Below are positions 38,768 to 48,452 of a stretch of 64,000 nucleotides of DNA, in pieces. Below the pieces are notes generated by a model. That model was not told the DNA's origin, searched no databases, and saw nothing but the letters and a program-made list of their open reading frames with translations. Numbering within the stretch: position 1 is the stretch's first letter; every line of letters starts with the position of its first letter. Made by a program: the position numbers and the translations under genes. Source of the stretch: Nonomuraea spiralis (lineage in GTDB: Bacteria; Actinomycetota; Actinomycetes; Streptosporangiales; Streptosporangiaceae); NCBI RefSeq assembly GCF_014648435.1, contig NZ_BMRC01000007.1:1-64000 (forward strand), in the 5' to 3' direction.

Positions 38768-40846
38768 GTGCCCCCCAGTCACGACCCTCGACCGGCCGGC
38801 TGGCGAGTCGGCGCCGACATCGGCGGCACGTTCACCGACGTCATCGCGCTGGGGCCGGGCGGAGAGGTCGTCCCGATGAAGGTCCTGTCCACCCCGCCCG
38901 ACTACGGTGCCGGCGTGGTGGCGGCGACCACCGGCGTGCTCGCCCTGGCCGGCGCCCGGCCGGAGGCCGTGGTCGCGATGCTGCACGGCACGACCGTGGC
39001 CACCAACGCGATCCTGTCGATGAACGGCGTCCGCACAGCCGTGGTCACGACCCGCGGCTTCCGCGACGTACTGGAGATCGGGCGCCTGCGCCGGCCGGTG
39101 CTGTACGACCTGTCCTGGTCCAAGCCCGAACCCCTGGCCCGGCGGCGGCACCGGTACGAACTCGGCCAGCGGATCACGGCCGACGGACGCCTCGCCCCGC
39201 CGGCCGGCGAGGAGGAGATCCGCACGCTGGCCGCGCGGCTGCGCGCGGACGGGATCGAAGCGGTGGCCGTCTGCCTGCTCAACTCCTACGTCCGCCCCGA
39301 CGAGGAACGACGGGTCGCCGAGCTGCTGCGCGCCGAACTGCCCGGCGTGTACGTCACGGCGTCGGTGGACGTCTCCCCGCAGCCGCACGAGTTCGAGCGC
39401 ATGAGCACCGCGACGGTCAACGCCTACGTCGGCCCCACCGTGCACGGCTACCTCACCCGCCTGGAAGCGGGGCTGCGAGCCGAGAGGGTGAGCGCGCCCC
39501 TGCTGGTCATGCAGTCCAGCGGAGGGCTGCTCGACGCGGCCTCCGTCGGGCAGCGGCCGGTGCAGATCATCGAATCCGGTCCCGCGGCCGGCGTCACCGC
39601 CGTGCAGAAGCTCGCCCAGCTGATCGGCCTGTCCACGGTGGTCGCGTTCGACATGGGAGGGACGACGGCGAAGGCGTCCCTGATCGAGCACGGCGAACCG
39701 TTCGTCTCGGCCGACTACGAGGTCGGCGGCGGCATGAACGGCGCCCGCGGCCTCAGCTCCGGCGCCGGGTACCCGGTGCGGGCGCCGTCGATCGACATCG
39801 CCGAGGTCGGCTCGGGCGGCGGCAGCATCATCTCCGTCGACGCGGCGGGCGCGCTCCACGTGGGACCCGTCAGCGCGGGCTCGCGCCCCGGCCCGGCCTG
39901 CTACGGCCAGGGCGGCGAGCTGCCGACCCTGACCGACGCCAACGTGACGCTCGGCTACCTCAGCCCGGACGCGCTGGCCGGCGGCCGCGTGGCGATCCAC
40001 CCGCAGCTGGCCGTGAAGGCGTTGTCGCCGGTGGCCGAACGGCTCGGCGACGACGTGGCGGGCACCGCGCGCGGCGCGTACCAGGTGGCGGTGTCGAGCA
40101 TGACGACCGCGGTCAAGGCGGTGACCAGCGAACGCGGCCGCGACCCGCGGGAGGCCACCATGGTCGCCTTCGGCGGCGCGGGCCCGCTCTACGCCGCCGC
40201 GCTGGCCCGCGAGCTGGGCATCTCCACCGTGATCGTGCCCGTGTACCCGGGCCTGTTCAGCAGCCTGGGCCTGCTCGTGGCCGACACCGAACGCCAGGAG
40301 CTCACCCCGTACCGGCCGGGCTTCGCCGACGTGGGCGCGCTCGCCGCCGAGTTCGCGCGGCTGTCCGACAAGGTACGCGACGACCTGGGCGCGGACGCCG
40401 TCGTGGACCGGCTCCTGGACATGCGCTACCGCGGCCAGCGTTTCGAACTGCGGATCCGGGTGCCCGACGGCGACCTCACCGAGGACCTGCTCGCCGAGAC
40501 GCGGGCCCGCTTCCACGCCGAGCACCAGCGCACCTACGGCCGGGCCGGCATGGACGAGCTGGTCGAACTGGTCAACCTCCGGGTACGCGGCCGGCTGCCC
40601 ACCCCCGTGTCCATCGCGGACGTGCTGAGCCTCCCCCTCGCCGCCGGCGCCGAGCCCGCCACCCGCGAGTGCCGGTTCGCCGAGACCGTGCCCACGCCCG
40701 TCGTCGGACGGTCCGACCTCGGCCCCGAGCCCGTCGAGGGCCCGATGGTCATCGAGGACATGGACGCCACCACCCTCGTCCCGCCCGGCGCCCGGGTGCA
40801 CCGCGACCGGCTCAACAACATCGTCATCACCTGGAGCGCCTCATGA
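38768..40846 (+). CDS. hyuA: Hydantoinase/oxoprolinase subunit A
   Basis: 692 residues. The ATP-binding start is RVGADIGGTFTDVIAL, followed by LHGTTVATNAIL, and the second domain AFDMGGTTAKASLI with GSGGGSI and FGGAGPLYAAALA. This is the HyuA family of ATP-dependent N-methylhydantoinases and 5-oxoprolinases, also related to acetone carboxylase. It activates the substrate amide or carbonyl by phosphorylation and works with the B subunit. GTG 38768 has GAAGGAG seven bases upstream. It overlaps hyuB by 4 bases. The substrate may be a hydantoin, 5-oxoproline or another cyclic amide; context with semialdehyde dehydrogenase favours a ring that yields a beta-amino acid, but this is inference. Confidence 0.9.
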   Translation: MPPSHDPRPAGWRVGADIGGTFTDVIALGPGGEVVPMKVLSTPPDYGAGVVAATTGVLALAGARPEAVVAMLHGTTVATNAILSMNGVRTAVVTTRGFRDVLEIGRLRRPVLYDLSWSKPEPLARRRHRYELGQRITADGRLAPPAGEEEIRTLAARLRADGIEAVAVCLLNSYVRPDEERRVAELLRAELPGVYVTASVDVSPQPHEFERMSTATVNAYVGPTVHGYLTRLEAGLRAERVSAPLLVMQSSGGLLDAASVGQRPVQIIESGPAAGVTAVQKLAQLIGLSTVVAFDMGGTTAKASLIEHGEPFVSADYEVGGGMNGARGLSSGAGYPVRAPSIDIAEVGSGGGSIISVDAAGALHVGPVSAGSRPGPACYGQGGELPTLTDANVTLGYLSPDALAGGRVAIHPQLAVKALSPVAERLGDDVAGTARGAYQVAVSSMTTAVKAVTSERGRDPREATMVAFGGAGPLYAAALARELGISTVIVPVYPGLFSSLGLLVADTERQELTPYRPGFADVGALAAEFARLSDKVRDDLGADAVVDRLLDMRYRGQRFELRIRVPDGDLTEDLLAETRARFHAEHQRTYGRAGMDELVELVNLRVRGRLPTPVSIADVLSLPLAAGAEPATRECRFAETVPTPVVGRSDLGPEPVEGPMVIEDMDATTLVPPGARVHRDRLNNIVITWSAS

Positions 40847-42558
40847 TCCGCGACGCCGTGACCTTCGAGGTCTTCCGCAACGCCGTCACCGGGATCGCCG
40901 ACGAGATGGCGATCACGATCCTGCGTACGGCCCACTCGCAGCTCGTCGCGTCCAGCATGGACTTCTCCGCCGCCCTGTGCGACGCCCGGGGACGGGTGAT
41001 CGCCCAGGCCAACACCCTGCCGGTGCACCTGGGGTCCATCCCGGACGCGATGGAGGCGATCCTCGACGAGTTCGGCGACCAGGTCCGGCCGGGAGACGTC
41101 TACCTGCTCAACGACCCGTCCCTGGGCGGCATGCACCTGCCCGACATCTTCGCCGTCGCCCCGGTGTTCGCCGGCGAGGACCTCCTGGGGTTCGCGGTCA
41201 CGGTCGTCAACCACACCGACGTCGGCGGCTGGGCGGCCGGTTCGATGGCCGTGCAGTCGACGAGCATCTTCGCCGAAGGGGTGCAGATCCCGCCGTCCCG
41301 CCTGGTCGAGGCCGGCACCCTGAACGAGACGTTCCTGCGGCTGATCCTGCGCAACGTGCGCGAACCCGAGCTGCTGCGCGGCGACCTGGAATCCCAGCTC
41401 GCGGCCTGCCACACCGGCGCCGAGGGCCTGCGCGCCCTCGCGGCGCGGCACGGCGTCGAACGACTCGCCACCCTCATCGACGAGCTGCTCGACTACGCCG
41501 AGACCCTGCTGCGCGCCGCGCTCGCCGAGGCCGTCCCCGGCACCTACGAGTTCCTCGACCACATCGACGACGACGGCCTCGGGTCCGGGCCGATCCCGAT
41601 CCGCGTCAAGGTCACGCTGTCCGGATCGGGGATCGAGCTCGACTTCACCGGCTCCTCGCCGCAGGTCGGCTCCGCGCTCAACGCGACGGCCTCGTTCACC
41701 CGCTCGGCCGCCTACGCCGCACTGCAGGGGGTCCTCGCCTCCGACATCCCGGCCAACAGCGGCTTCTACCGGCCGCTCAGCTTCGTCATCCCGGAAGCCT
41801 CCATCCTCAGCGGGCGGCGCCCCGCCGCGCGCGGCGCTCGCGGGCTCGTCGGCTTCCGGATCATCGACGCGGTGCTCGGGGCGCTCGCCCCGGTGTTCCC
41901 CGCCCGGGTGCCGGCCGCCGGGGAGGGCGGACCCGACGGCATCGCGATCGGCCTCGTCGGGCCGGACGGCGAATCCATGGTGTTGTGGGACCCTCTGGCC
42001 GGAGCGTGGGGAGCCCGTCCCGACCGCGACGGCGTGGACGGGATCAGCTCCCTGGGCGCGAACCTGACCAACACGCCGGTCGAGGAGCTGGAACGCTCCG
42101 GCCACATCCGCATCGACGGCTACGGCTACCTGCCCGACAGCGGGGGAGCGGGCCGCTGGCGCGGCGGCCTGGCGACCTTCCGGGACATGACGCTCCTGGC
42201 GCCCGAGGCGCAGGTGCAGATCAGGTCCGACCGGCGCACGTTCCTGCCGTACGGGCTGGCCGGCGGCGCGGAGGGGACGCCCTCGCTCAACGTGCTCGAC
42301 CCCGGCGGGCCCGGCGAGCGCGTGCTGGAGTCCAAACCGCACTTCGTGATGACCGCCGGAACCCGCCACCGGCACGTGACCGCCGGCGGCGGCGGGCACG
42401 GCGACCCCTTCGAACGCGCCCCTGAACGGGTGCTCGAAGACGTCCTCGACGGCAAGGTCACCCACGAGGGAGCCGAACGGGACTACGGCGTCGCGATCAC
42501 CCCGGACGGCCTGATCGACACGGCCGCCACTACCGGGCTCCGCGCCCAGGCGCACTAA
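40843..42558 (+). CDS. hyuB: Hydantoinase/oxoprolinase subunit B
   Basis: 571 residues of the HyuB family: FRNAVTGIADEMAITILRTA at the start, DFSAALCDARGRVIAQANTL, LNDPSLGGMHLPDI, NHTDVGG, and near the end the GGGGHGDPFERAP motif. It forms the hydrolytic partner of HyuA. The ATG overlaps the hyuA stop (ATGA). It is complete in length for the family. It is followed, after a short hairpin-bearing gap, by an MFS importer, so the substrate or a product is probably taken up by that transporter. Confidence 0.9.
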   Translation: MIRDAVTFEVFRNAVTGIADEMAITILRTAHSQLVASSMDFSAALCDARGRVIAQANTLPVHLGSIPDAMEAILDEFGDQVRPGDVYLLNDPSLGGMHLPDIFAVAPVFAGEDLLGFAVTVVNHTDVGGWAAGSMAVQSTSIFAEGVQIPPSRLVEAGTLNETFLRLILRNVREPELLRGDLESQLAACHTGAEGLRALAARHGVERLATLIDELLDYAETLLRAALAEAVPGTYEFLDHIDDDGLGSGPIPIRVKVTLSGSGIELDFTGSSPQVGSALNATASFTRSAAYAALQGVLASDIPANSGFYRPLSFVIPEASILSGRRPAARGARGLVGFRIIDAVLGALAPVFPARVPAAGEGGPDGIAIGLVGPDGESMVLWDPLAGAWGARPDRDGVDGISSLGANLTNTPVEELERSGHIRIDGYGYLPDSGGAGRWRGGLATFRDMTLLAPEAQVQIRSDRRTFLPYGLAGGAEGTPSLNVLDPGGPGERVLESKPHFVMTAGTRHRHVTAGGGGHGDPFERAPERVLEDVLDGKVTHEGAERDYGVAITPDGLIDTAATTGLRAQAH

Positions 42559-42572
42559 GGCCGGACGAAGAA

Positions 42573-42610
42573 CGCGCGCCCGGCACCTGGTCGAGCTCGG
42601 GCACCGCGCG
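42573..42610 (+). other. Hairpin between hyuB and the MFS gene
   Basis: CGCGCG (42573-42578) and CCCG (42579-42582) pair with CGGG (42598-42601) and CGCGCG (42605-42610), with a 3-base bulge. It lies inside the operon and may lower downstream expression or be a weak terminator. Confidence 0.35.
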
Positions 42611-42645
42611 ACGATCCCACCCCCCCTGACCGATTGGAACCCCCC

Positions 42646-43998
42646 ATGAGTTCGAACCTCGCCACCCACGACACCGTCACCCCACGCACCTGGCGCAAGG
42701 TCGGCATCCGGATCATGCCGCTGGTCGGCCTCGCCTACGTGGCGAGCTACATCGACCGCGCCAACGTCGGCTACATCGCCGCCCCCATGTCGCGTGACCT
42801 GCACCTCGGCAGCAGCCAGATCGGCCTGGCCGCCGGACTGTTCTTCATCGGCTACGTCCTGTTCGAAGTGCCGAGCAACATGATGCTGAGCCGGTTCGGC
42901 GCCCGGAAGTGGATCGCCCGGATCATGATCACGTGGGGGCTGGTCACGGCGGCGACCGCCGCCGTGAACTCCCCTGCCACCCTGTTCGCCGCCCGGCTCC
43001 TGCTCGGGTTCGCCGAAGCCGGTCTGGCCGCCGGGATCCTGCTCTACCTGACGTTCTGGTTCCCGCGCCGCCAGCGTTCCTGGGCGTTGTCGGCGTTCAT
43101 CGTGATGATCCCGCTGTCCTCGATCATCGGCTCTCCGCTGGCCGCCGCGCTGCTGGGGTGGGGCCAGGACCTGTTCGGCATCGCGGGCTGGCGGGCGCTG
43201 TTCCTCGTCGAGGGCGTGCTGACGGTCGTCGTCAGCGTCCTGATCTTCGTCTTCCTGCCCAACCGCCCGGCGGACGCGCGCTGGCTCGACGACGAGGAGA
43301 AGGCCGCCATCGAGAACATCCTCGCCGCCGAGGCCGCCGAACAGCGTGCCCACGGGGCCCTGACCGGGCTTCGCCAGGCGCTGACCAGCGGCCGGGTGTG
43401 GGCGATGGCCGTGACGTGGTTCGCGATCGCGTTCGGGCTCTACCCGCTGCAGTTCTTCCTGCCCACGATGATCAGGTCCATCACGAACAGCGTCGGTGAC
43501 GCCGCCGACGTCAGCAGTGTGCTGCTGTCCGCGATCCCGTACGTGGTGGCCGCGGTCGCGCTGCTCGGCTGGGCCCGCTTCGCCGCGCGCCGGACGGCGG
43601 TCATGGCCACGGCCGTGCCGATGGCCCTCGGCGCGGCCGGTCTGCTCCTGGCGACCGTCACCAGCAGCGGCACGCTGTTCGTGCTCGCGGTCTGCCTGAG
43701 CGTCGCCGGGATCATCACCGCGATGCCGCAGTTCTGGCGCATCCCGGCGATCGGCCTGACCGAGGCGGCCGCCGCCTCCGGCATCGCCCTGATCAACTCC
43801 GTCAGCAACGTCAGCGGGTTCGTCGGTCCGTACTTCACCGGGAGCATCGCCGCCGCGACCGGGAGTTTCACCTACGCGCTGCTGGCCATCGCGATCATCA
43901 TGGCCGCCGGACTGGTCGTCCTGCTCACCGCGGGACGCCGGATGGAAGGGCTGGACGGAAGCCTGCCCACCGCCGACCGGCACGGAGGAACAGCGTGA
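42646..43998 (+). CDS. MFS transporter, anion:cation symporter (ACS) type
   Basis: 450 residues with 12 predicted membrane helices. The signature YIDRANVGYIAAPMSRDL in helix 1 and the loop after SNMMLSRFGARKWIAR are typical of the ACS family, which imports organic acids such as phthalate, tartrate or glucarate. The central loop carries RPADARWLDDEEKAAIE, also typical. ATG 42646 is chosen; an in-frame TTG at 42634 adds four residues. The next gene's GTG overlaps its stop (GTGA). It should import the substrate of this catabolic operon. Confidence 0.88.
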   Translation: MSSNLATHDTVTPRTWRKVGIRIMPLVGLAYVASYIDRANVGYIAAPMSRDLHLGSSQIGLAAGLFFIGYVLFEVPSNMMLSRFGARKWIARIMITWGLVTAATAAVNSPATLFAARLLLGFAEAGLAAGILLYLTFWFPRRQRSWALSAFIVMIPLSSIIGSPLAAALLGWGQDLFGIAGWRALFLVEGVLTVVVSVLIFVFLPNRPADARWLDDEEKAAIENILAAEAAEQRAHGALTGLRQALTSGRVWAMAVTWFAIAFGLYPLQFFLPTMIRSITNSVGDAADVSSVLLSAIPYVVAAVALLGWARFAARRTAVMATAVPMALGAAGLLLATVTSSGTLFVLAVCLSVAGIITAMPQFWRIPAIGLTEAAAASGIALINSVSNVSGFVGPYFTGSIAAATGSFTYALLAIAIIMAAGLVVLLTAGRRMEGLDGSLPTADRHGGTA

Positions 43999-45179
43999 AC
44001 ACCGCCCTGCTGGACCGGCTCCGGACGGAGCTCGACGAACGCCGGACGACCACCGGGCCGCGCGGCGACCTCGTGGTCTCGGGCGCCCAGGGGCCGACGC
44101 TCGACGTGAGCGGCCGGACCCTGGTGAACCTCGCCTCCAACGACTACCTCGGCCTCGCCGGCGATCCGGAGGTCCTCGACGCGGCGCGGCGGGCGCTGCG
44201 CGACCTGGGCCTCGGGGTGGCCGCCGGTCGGGTGCTCTGCGGCACGCGGGCGGTCCACGGCGAGCTGGAGGCACGCATCGCCGAGCTGGTCGGAGCCGAG
44301 GACGCCGTCCTGCACACCTCGTGCTTCGACGCGAACCTCGGTGTCTTCGACGCCCTGCTCGGCCCGGAGGACGTCGTACTCAGCGACGCGCTCAACCACG
44401 CCAGCCTGATCGACGGCATCCGCCTGACGCGGGCCCGGCGGCGCGTCTTCGCCCACGCCGACCTCGACGAGCTCGAACGCCACCTCGCCGAGAACGCGCA
44501 CGCCCGCCACCGGCTCATCGTCACCGACGGCGTCTTCAGCATGGACGGCGACGTCGCCGCGCTGCCCCGGCTCTGCGAGCTGGCCGAACGCCACGACGCG
44601 GTGCTCATGGTCGACGACTCCCACGCCACCGGCGTCCTGGGCGCGACCGGCGCGGGCACCGCCGAGCACTTCGGCCTGGAAGGCCGCGTCGACGTGCTGA
44701 CGGGGACGCTCGGCAAGGCGCTGGGCGGCGGGGGAGGGGGCTTCGTCGCCGGCGCCCGCGCGGTCGTGGACACGCTGCGCCAGGTCTCGCGGCCCTACAT
44801 CTTCACCAACGCCCTGGCGCCCGCGCTGGCCGTCGCCGCGCTGACGGCGATCCGCATCGCACGGGAACGTCCCGAGCTGCGGGAACGCCTGGCCGCCAAC
44901 ACCGCCTGGCTCCGAGGTACGCTGCGCGACCTCGGCTACGAGGTGCCGCCCGGAGAACATCCGATCATCCCCGTGATGTTGCGCGGCGGCACGCTGGCCG
45001 CCGACGTCGCGGCGGCGCTCCGCCGCGAGGGCGTGCTCGTCTTCGCGCTCGCCCATCCGGTCGTCCCGGCCGGCGAGGAGCGCATCCGGGTGCAGGTCTC
45101 CGCCGCGCACACGGCCGGCCAGCTCGAACGCACGGCGGCCGCCTTCGGCCGGGCGCGTGCCGTCCTGGCGGGCTCATGA
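43995..45179 (+). CDS. KBL/BioF-type PLP-dependent acyltransferase
   Basis: 394 residues of the alpha-oxoamine synthase family. NLASNDYLGLAGDPEV opens the conserved core, NHASLIDGIRL, VDDSHATG (206-213) and the PLP-lysine motif GTLGKALGG (Lys241) are all present. Such enzymes join an acyl-CoA to an amino acid (8-amino-7-oxononanoate synthase) or, as 2-amino-3-ketobutyrate CoA ligase, cleave the threonine breakdown product to glycine and acetyl-CoA. The context (SDR next, catabolic operon) favours the KBL-like direction. GTG 43995 follows GGAGGAA and overlaps the MFS stop. The exact substrate cannot be decided from motifs. Confidence 0.85.
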   Translation: MNTALLDRLRTELDERRTTTGPRGDLVVSGAQGPTLDVSGRTLVNLASNDYLGLAGDPEVLDAARRALRDLGLGVAAGRVLCGTRAVHGELEARIAELVGAEDAVLHTSCFDANLGVFDALLGPEDVVLSDALNHASLIDGIRLTRARRRVFAHADLDELERHLAENAHARHRLIVTDGVFSMDGDVAALPRLCELAERHDAVLMVDDSHATGVLGATGAGTAEHFGLEGRVDVLTGTLGKALGGGGGGFVAGARAVVDTLRQVSRPYIFTNALAPALAVAALTAIRIARERPELRERLAANTAWLRGTLRDLGYEVPPGEHPIIPVMLRGGTLAADVAAALRREGVLVFALAHPVVPAGEERIRVQVSAAHTAGQLERTAAAFGRARAVLAGS

Positions 45180-45955
45180 ACGCCGCCGAGGGGCTGCGGG
45201 CGCCCACCAGCGCCGACGCCCACGAGTTGGAGGGCCGGGTCGCGGTCGTCACCGGCGGGGCCCGCGGCATGGGCCTGGCGACGGCCCACGCGCTGGCTCG
45301 CCGCGGCGCGACCGTCGTGGTGTTCGACCCGGCCGCCCCCGGTCCCGGCCTGCCGGAGGCGGAGGGCCGCGTCCGGGCGGTCGCGGTGGACGTCGCGGAC
45401 GGCGACCAGGTCGAACGGGCGTTCGCCACGCTGCTGGCGGCCCACTCGCGGCTCGACATCCTGGTCAACGCCGCGGGCATCGCGCCGCCGACCGCGTTCG
45501 AGTCCATCACCCAGGCCGAGTGGGACCGCGTGCTCGCGGTCAACCTGCTCGGCACGTTCCTCTGCTGCCGGCAGGCGCTTCCCGCGATGCGCGGCGGCGG
45601 CTGGGGCCGCATCGTGAACTTCTCCTCCACCGCCGGCAAGACCGTCAGCACCGCCGGCGGCGCCCACTACACGACGGCGAAGCACGGCGTCCTCGGGCTC
45701 ACCCGCCACCTGGCGAAGGACTGCGGAGCCGACGGGATCACGGTGAACGCCGTCTGCCCGGGGCTCATCGACACGCCCATGGCCCGCGCCCTGCTGCCCG
45801 GCGAGGCGCTCGAACGCGCCACCCGGTCCTTCCCGGTGCCCCGCGTCGGGCAGCCGTGGGAGGTCGCCGAGCTCGTCGCGTTCCTCGCCTCGGACCGCGC
45901 GGCGTACATCACCGGCGCGGCCATCGACATCAACGGCGGCGACCTGATCGTCTGA
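45176..45955 (+). CDS. Short-chain dehydrogenase/reductase
   Basis: 259 residues, classical SDR. The NAD(P) motif is TGGARGMG (26-33), NAAG lies at 98-101, Ser150/151 and the active pair Tyr165 and Lys169 (YTTAK). Asp51 after the second strand (VVVFDP) suggests NAD rather than NADP. The C-terminus ends [15 protein letters not shown], standard for the family. The ATG overlaps the stop of the KBL-like gene (ATGA). Together these two may interconvert an amino-keto acid: a threonine-dehydrogenase-like or hydroxy acid step is possible. Confidence 0.88.
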   Translation: MNAAEGLRAPTSADAHELEGRVAVVTGGARGMGLATAHALARRGATVVVFDPAAPGPGLPEAEGRVRAVAVDVADGDQVERAFATLLAAHSRLDILVNAAGIAPPTAFESITQAEWDRVLAVNLLGTFLCCRQALPAMRGGGWGRIVNFSSTAGKTVSTAGGAHYTTAKHGVLGLTRHLAKDCGADGITVNAVCPGLIDTPMARALLPGEALERATRSFPVPRVGQPWEVAELVAFLASDRAAYITGAAIDINGGDLIV

Positions 45956-46007
45956 CGCGGCACCGCCGGACACACAACCAGTAACCCCACGAAAAGGTGA
46001 ACCTTCT

Positions 46008-47522
46008 GTGAGCACAGGGACAGTCAGGACGATCCGGCACCGGATCGACGGCCGCGACACCGCCGGCCAGTCGGCCCGTACCGCCCCGGTGTGGAACCCG
46101 GCGACCGGCGAGCACCAGGCCGACGTGCTGCTGGCCGAGCCCGCCGACGTCGACGCCGCGGTACGGGCGGCGCGTGCCGCCCTGCCGGGCTGGGCCGACA
46201 CCTCCGTCATACGGCGGTCGCGGTTGATGTTCGCCTTCCGCAACCTGGTCGAGAAGCACCTGGACGACCTCGCCCGGCTGGTCTCCGCCGAGCACGGCAA
46301 GGTCCTGGACGACGCCAGGGGCGAGCTCGTCCGCGGTCTTGAGGTGATCGACTTCGCCTGCGGGATCCCGCATCTGCTCAAGGGCGAGTACTCCGACCAG
46401 GTCTCGACCGACGTCGACCTCTTCACGTTCCGGCAGCCGCTCGGCGTGTGCGCCGGGATCACGCCGTTCAACTTCCCGGCGATGGTCCCGATGTGGATGC
46501 ACCCGATCGCGATCGCGACCGGCAACACGTTCGTCCTCAAGCCCTCCGAACGCGACCCGTCGGCGTCCAACCTCGTCGCCGAGCTCTACGCCGAGGCCGG
46601 GCTGCCCGACGGCGTCTTCAACGTCGTCCACGGCGACAAGGTCGCGGTGGACGCGATCCTCGACCACCCGGACGTCGCCGCGGTGTCGTTCGTCGGCTCG
46701 ACGCCGATCGCGCGGTACGTCCACGAGCGCGCGAGCGTCGCCGGCAAGCGCGTGCAGGCGCTGGGCGGCGCCAAGAACCACGCCGTCGTACTGCCCGACG
46801 CCGACCTCGACCACGCCGCCGACCACCTGATCGCGGCCGGGTACGGCTCGTCCGGCCAGCGCTGCATGGCGATCTCGGTCGCCGTCGCGGTCGGCGACGT
46901 GGCCGGGCCGCTGGTCGAGCTCATGCGCGAGAAGGCGCAGGCGATCAAGGTCGGGCCGGGTCTGGACGCCGGGTCCGAGATGGGCCCGGTCGTCTCGCCC
47001 GAGGCGCTCGACCGGATCAGGGGCTACATCGCCTCCGGCGTCGCGTCGGGCGCGGCCCTCGTGGTCGACGGGCGCGAGCTCGACATCGACGGCGACGGCT
47101 TCTTCGTCGGCCCGACGCTGCTCGACCACGTCACACCCGAGATGGACGTCTACCGCGACGAGATCTTCGGCCCCGTGCTCGTCGTCGTGCGCGTCGGCTC
47201 GCTCGCGGAGGCGATCGACCTCATCAACGGCAACAACCTGGCCAACGGGACGGCGATCTTCACCTCCGGCGGCCACGCGGCCCGCCTGTTCCAGCGTTCC
47301 GTGCAGGTCGGGATGATCGGCGTGAACGTGCCGGTCCCGGTGCCCATGGCGTTCCACTCGTTCGGGGGCTGGAAGGAGTCGTTGTTCGGCGCCCACCACA
47401 TGCACGGTCCCGAGGGCGTCGCGTTCTACACGCGCGCGAAGGCCGTCACCACCCGGTGGCCGGAGGAGACGGAGGACGGCGCGCGCGACCGCGGCGACCT
47501 CTCCTTCCCGACGGCGGTCTGA
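46008..47522 (+). CDS. mmsA: (Methyl)malonate-semialdehyde dehydrogenase, CoA-acylating
   Basis: 504 residues of the MmsA/IolA branch of aldehyde dehydrogenases. The motif [14 protein letters not shown], catalytic Cys286 in SGQRCMAIS and the absence of the usual general-base Glu ([11 protein letters not shown] instead of ELGGK) are the marks of the CoA-dependent enzyme. It converts malonate or methylmalonate semialdehyde, CoA and NAD to acetyl- or propionyl-CoA, CO2 and NADH. GTG 46008 is preceded by AAAAGGTG. It is the last gene of the plus-strand run and is followed by a hairpin. It fits as the exit step of beta-amino acid or valine-type breakdown. Confidence 0.92.
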   Translation: MSTGTVRTIRHRIDGRDTAGQSARTAPVWNPATGEHQADVLLAEPADVDAAVRAARAALPGWADTSVIRRSRLMFAFRNLVEKHLDDLARLVSAEHGKVLDDARGELVRGLEVIDFACGIPHLLKGEYSDQVSTDVDLFTFRQPLGVCAGITPFNFPAMVPMWMHPIAIATGNTFVLKPSERDPSASNLVAELYAEAGLPDGVFNVVHGDKVAVDAILDHPDVAAVSFVGSTPIARYVHERASVAGKRVQALGGAKNHAVVLPDADLDHAADHLIAAGYGSSGQRCMAISVAVAVGDVAGPLVELMREKAQAIKVGPGLDAGSEMGPVVSPEALDRIRGYIASGVASGAALVVDGRELDIDGDGFFVGPTLLDHVTPEMDVYRDEIFGPVLVVVRVGSLAEAIDLINGNNLANGTAIFTSGGHAARLFQRSVQVGMIGVNVPVPVPMAFHSFGGWKESLFGAHHMHGPEGVAFYTRAKAVTTRWPEETEDGARDRGDLSFPTAV

Positions 47523-47529
47523 CCGGCCG

Positions 47530-47558
47530 GGCCCCCGGACGGTCTCGTGCCGGGGGCC
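47530..47558. terminator. Bidirectional terminator between mmsA and the GntR gene
   Basis: GGCCCCCGG (47530-47538) and CCGGGGGCC (47550-47558), a perfect 9-bp GC stem with an 11-base loop, between two convergent genes (stops at 47522 and 47575). Confidence 0.75.
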
Positions 47559-47574
47559 GCTCAGCCGTCGCCGG

Positions 47575-48345
47575 CTAGGCGGGCGGGAGCGAGATGGGCA
47601 GTTCGATGTGCGCCCGGCTCACGGACGTGCTCTTCGCCAGCACCTGGAGCAGGTCGCGGCGTACGCGCTCGCACCGCGTGCGCATCGCGTCCTGGGCCGC
47701 GTCCGCGTCGCGCGCGCGCAGCCCCTCGAAGACGGCCCCCAGCTCGCCGGGCGGGCTCGCGATGCCGGGATCGATCAACGCGGCCATCCGCAACACCCGT
47801 TCCAGCTCGTCGAGCACGTCGACGATCGCCTTGCCGAGGCGGGGGTTGCCGCTGAAGTTGGCGATGATGCCCTCGAACTCGATGCCGGCCTGGAGCGACT
47901 CCTCCTGTTCCACCTCGCCCGCCGCGAGCGCGACGGGCACCTGGGACAGGGCTTCGAGCCGTTCGAGCGCGGGCGCGGTGACGCCGAGGCGCGCCGCGGC
48001 GGCGGCGGCCTCGCCGGACAGCAGCGTACGCAGGGCGCACAGGGCGTCGGTGTCCTGGAGCGTGATCGGGCTGACGACGTAGCCGGCACGCGGGAGCGCG
48101 GTCACGAGCCCGTCGCGCCGGAGCCGCGCGAGCGCCTCGCGCACCGGCGTCTTGCTGATGCGCCACTGCTCCGCGAGCGACGTCTCGGTGAAGCTGCTGC
48201 CGGGCGGGAGCGTCAGGTCGATGATCTGGCGCCTGATCGCCCGATAGGCCTGACTCGTACGGTCGAGGCCGCTCTCGTCCCTGCCGACCAACAACAACGC
48301 GGGGATGTGCGGCGTTCCGCTGACCACGCTATGGATATCGGACAT
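47575..48345 (-). CDS. GntR-family (FadR/FCD) regulator
   Basis: 256 residues. The N-terminal winged helix (AYRAIRRQIIDLTLPPGSSF, TETSLAEQWRISKTPVREAL, LRRDGLVTALPRAGYVVSPI) is followed by an all-helical FCD domain that binds a carboxylic-acid ligand. The ATG at 48345 (MSDIHS) is preferred to the in-frame ATG at 48390, which lies in the operator region. It is divergent from the aminotransferase and convergent with the hydantoinase operon. TGATATCT elements at 38710 and 48425 occur in the promoters of both, so it likely represses both and is relieved by a pathway intermediate. Confidence 0.88.
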   Translation of the reverse strand: MSDIHSVVSGTPHIPALLLVGRDESGLDRTSQAYRAIRRQIIDLTLPPGSSFTETSLAEQWRISKTPVREALARLRRDGLVTALPRAGYVVSPITLQDTDALCALRTLLSGEAAAAAARLGVTAPALERLEALSQVPVALAAGEVEQEESLQAGIEFEGIIANFSGNPRLGKAIVDVLDELERVLRMAALIDPGIASPPGELGAVFEGLRARDADAAQDAMRTRCERVRRDLLQVLAKSTSVSRAHIELPISLPPA

Positions 48346-48417
48346 CGCGTCAGGATACCAATTCGCAGCGTTGATACAGCAGCTCGCCAAAGAATGAGCG
48401 ATAAGAGATATTTATTC

Positions 48418-48446
48418 TTGTTGTTGATATCTCAATCTGCCATGCT
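48418..48446 (+). promoter_or_regulatory. Aminotransferase promoter with operator
   Basis: -35 TTGTTG (48418-48423), 17 bases, -10-like CATGCT (48441-48446), only 6 bases before the ATG at 48453. No ribosome site is present, so the mRNA may be leaderless. TTGATATCTCAA (48424-48435) fills the spacer and matches the element before hyuA. Further TTGATA (48371-48376) and GGATATC (48334-48340) copies lie towards the GntR gene. Confidence 0.55.
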
Positions 48447-48452
48447 TCCCTC

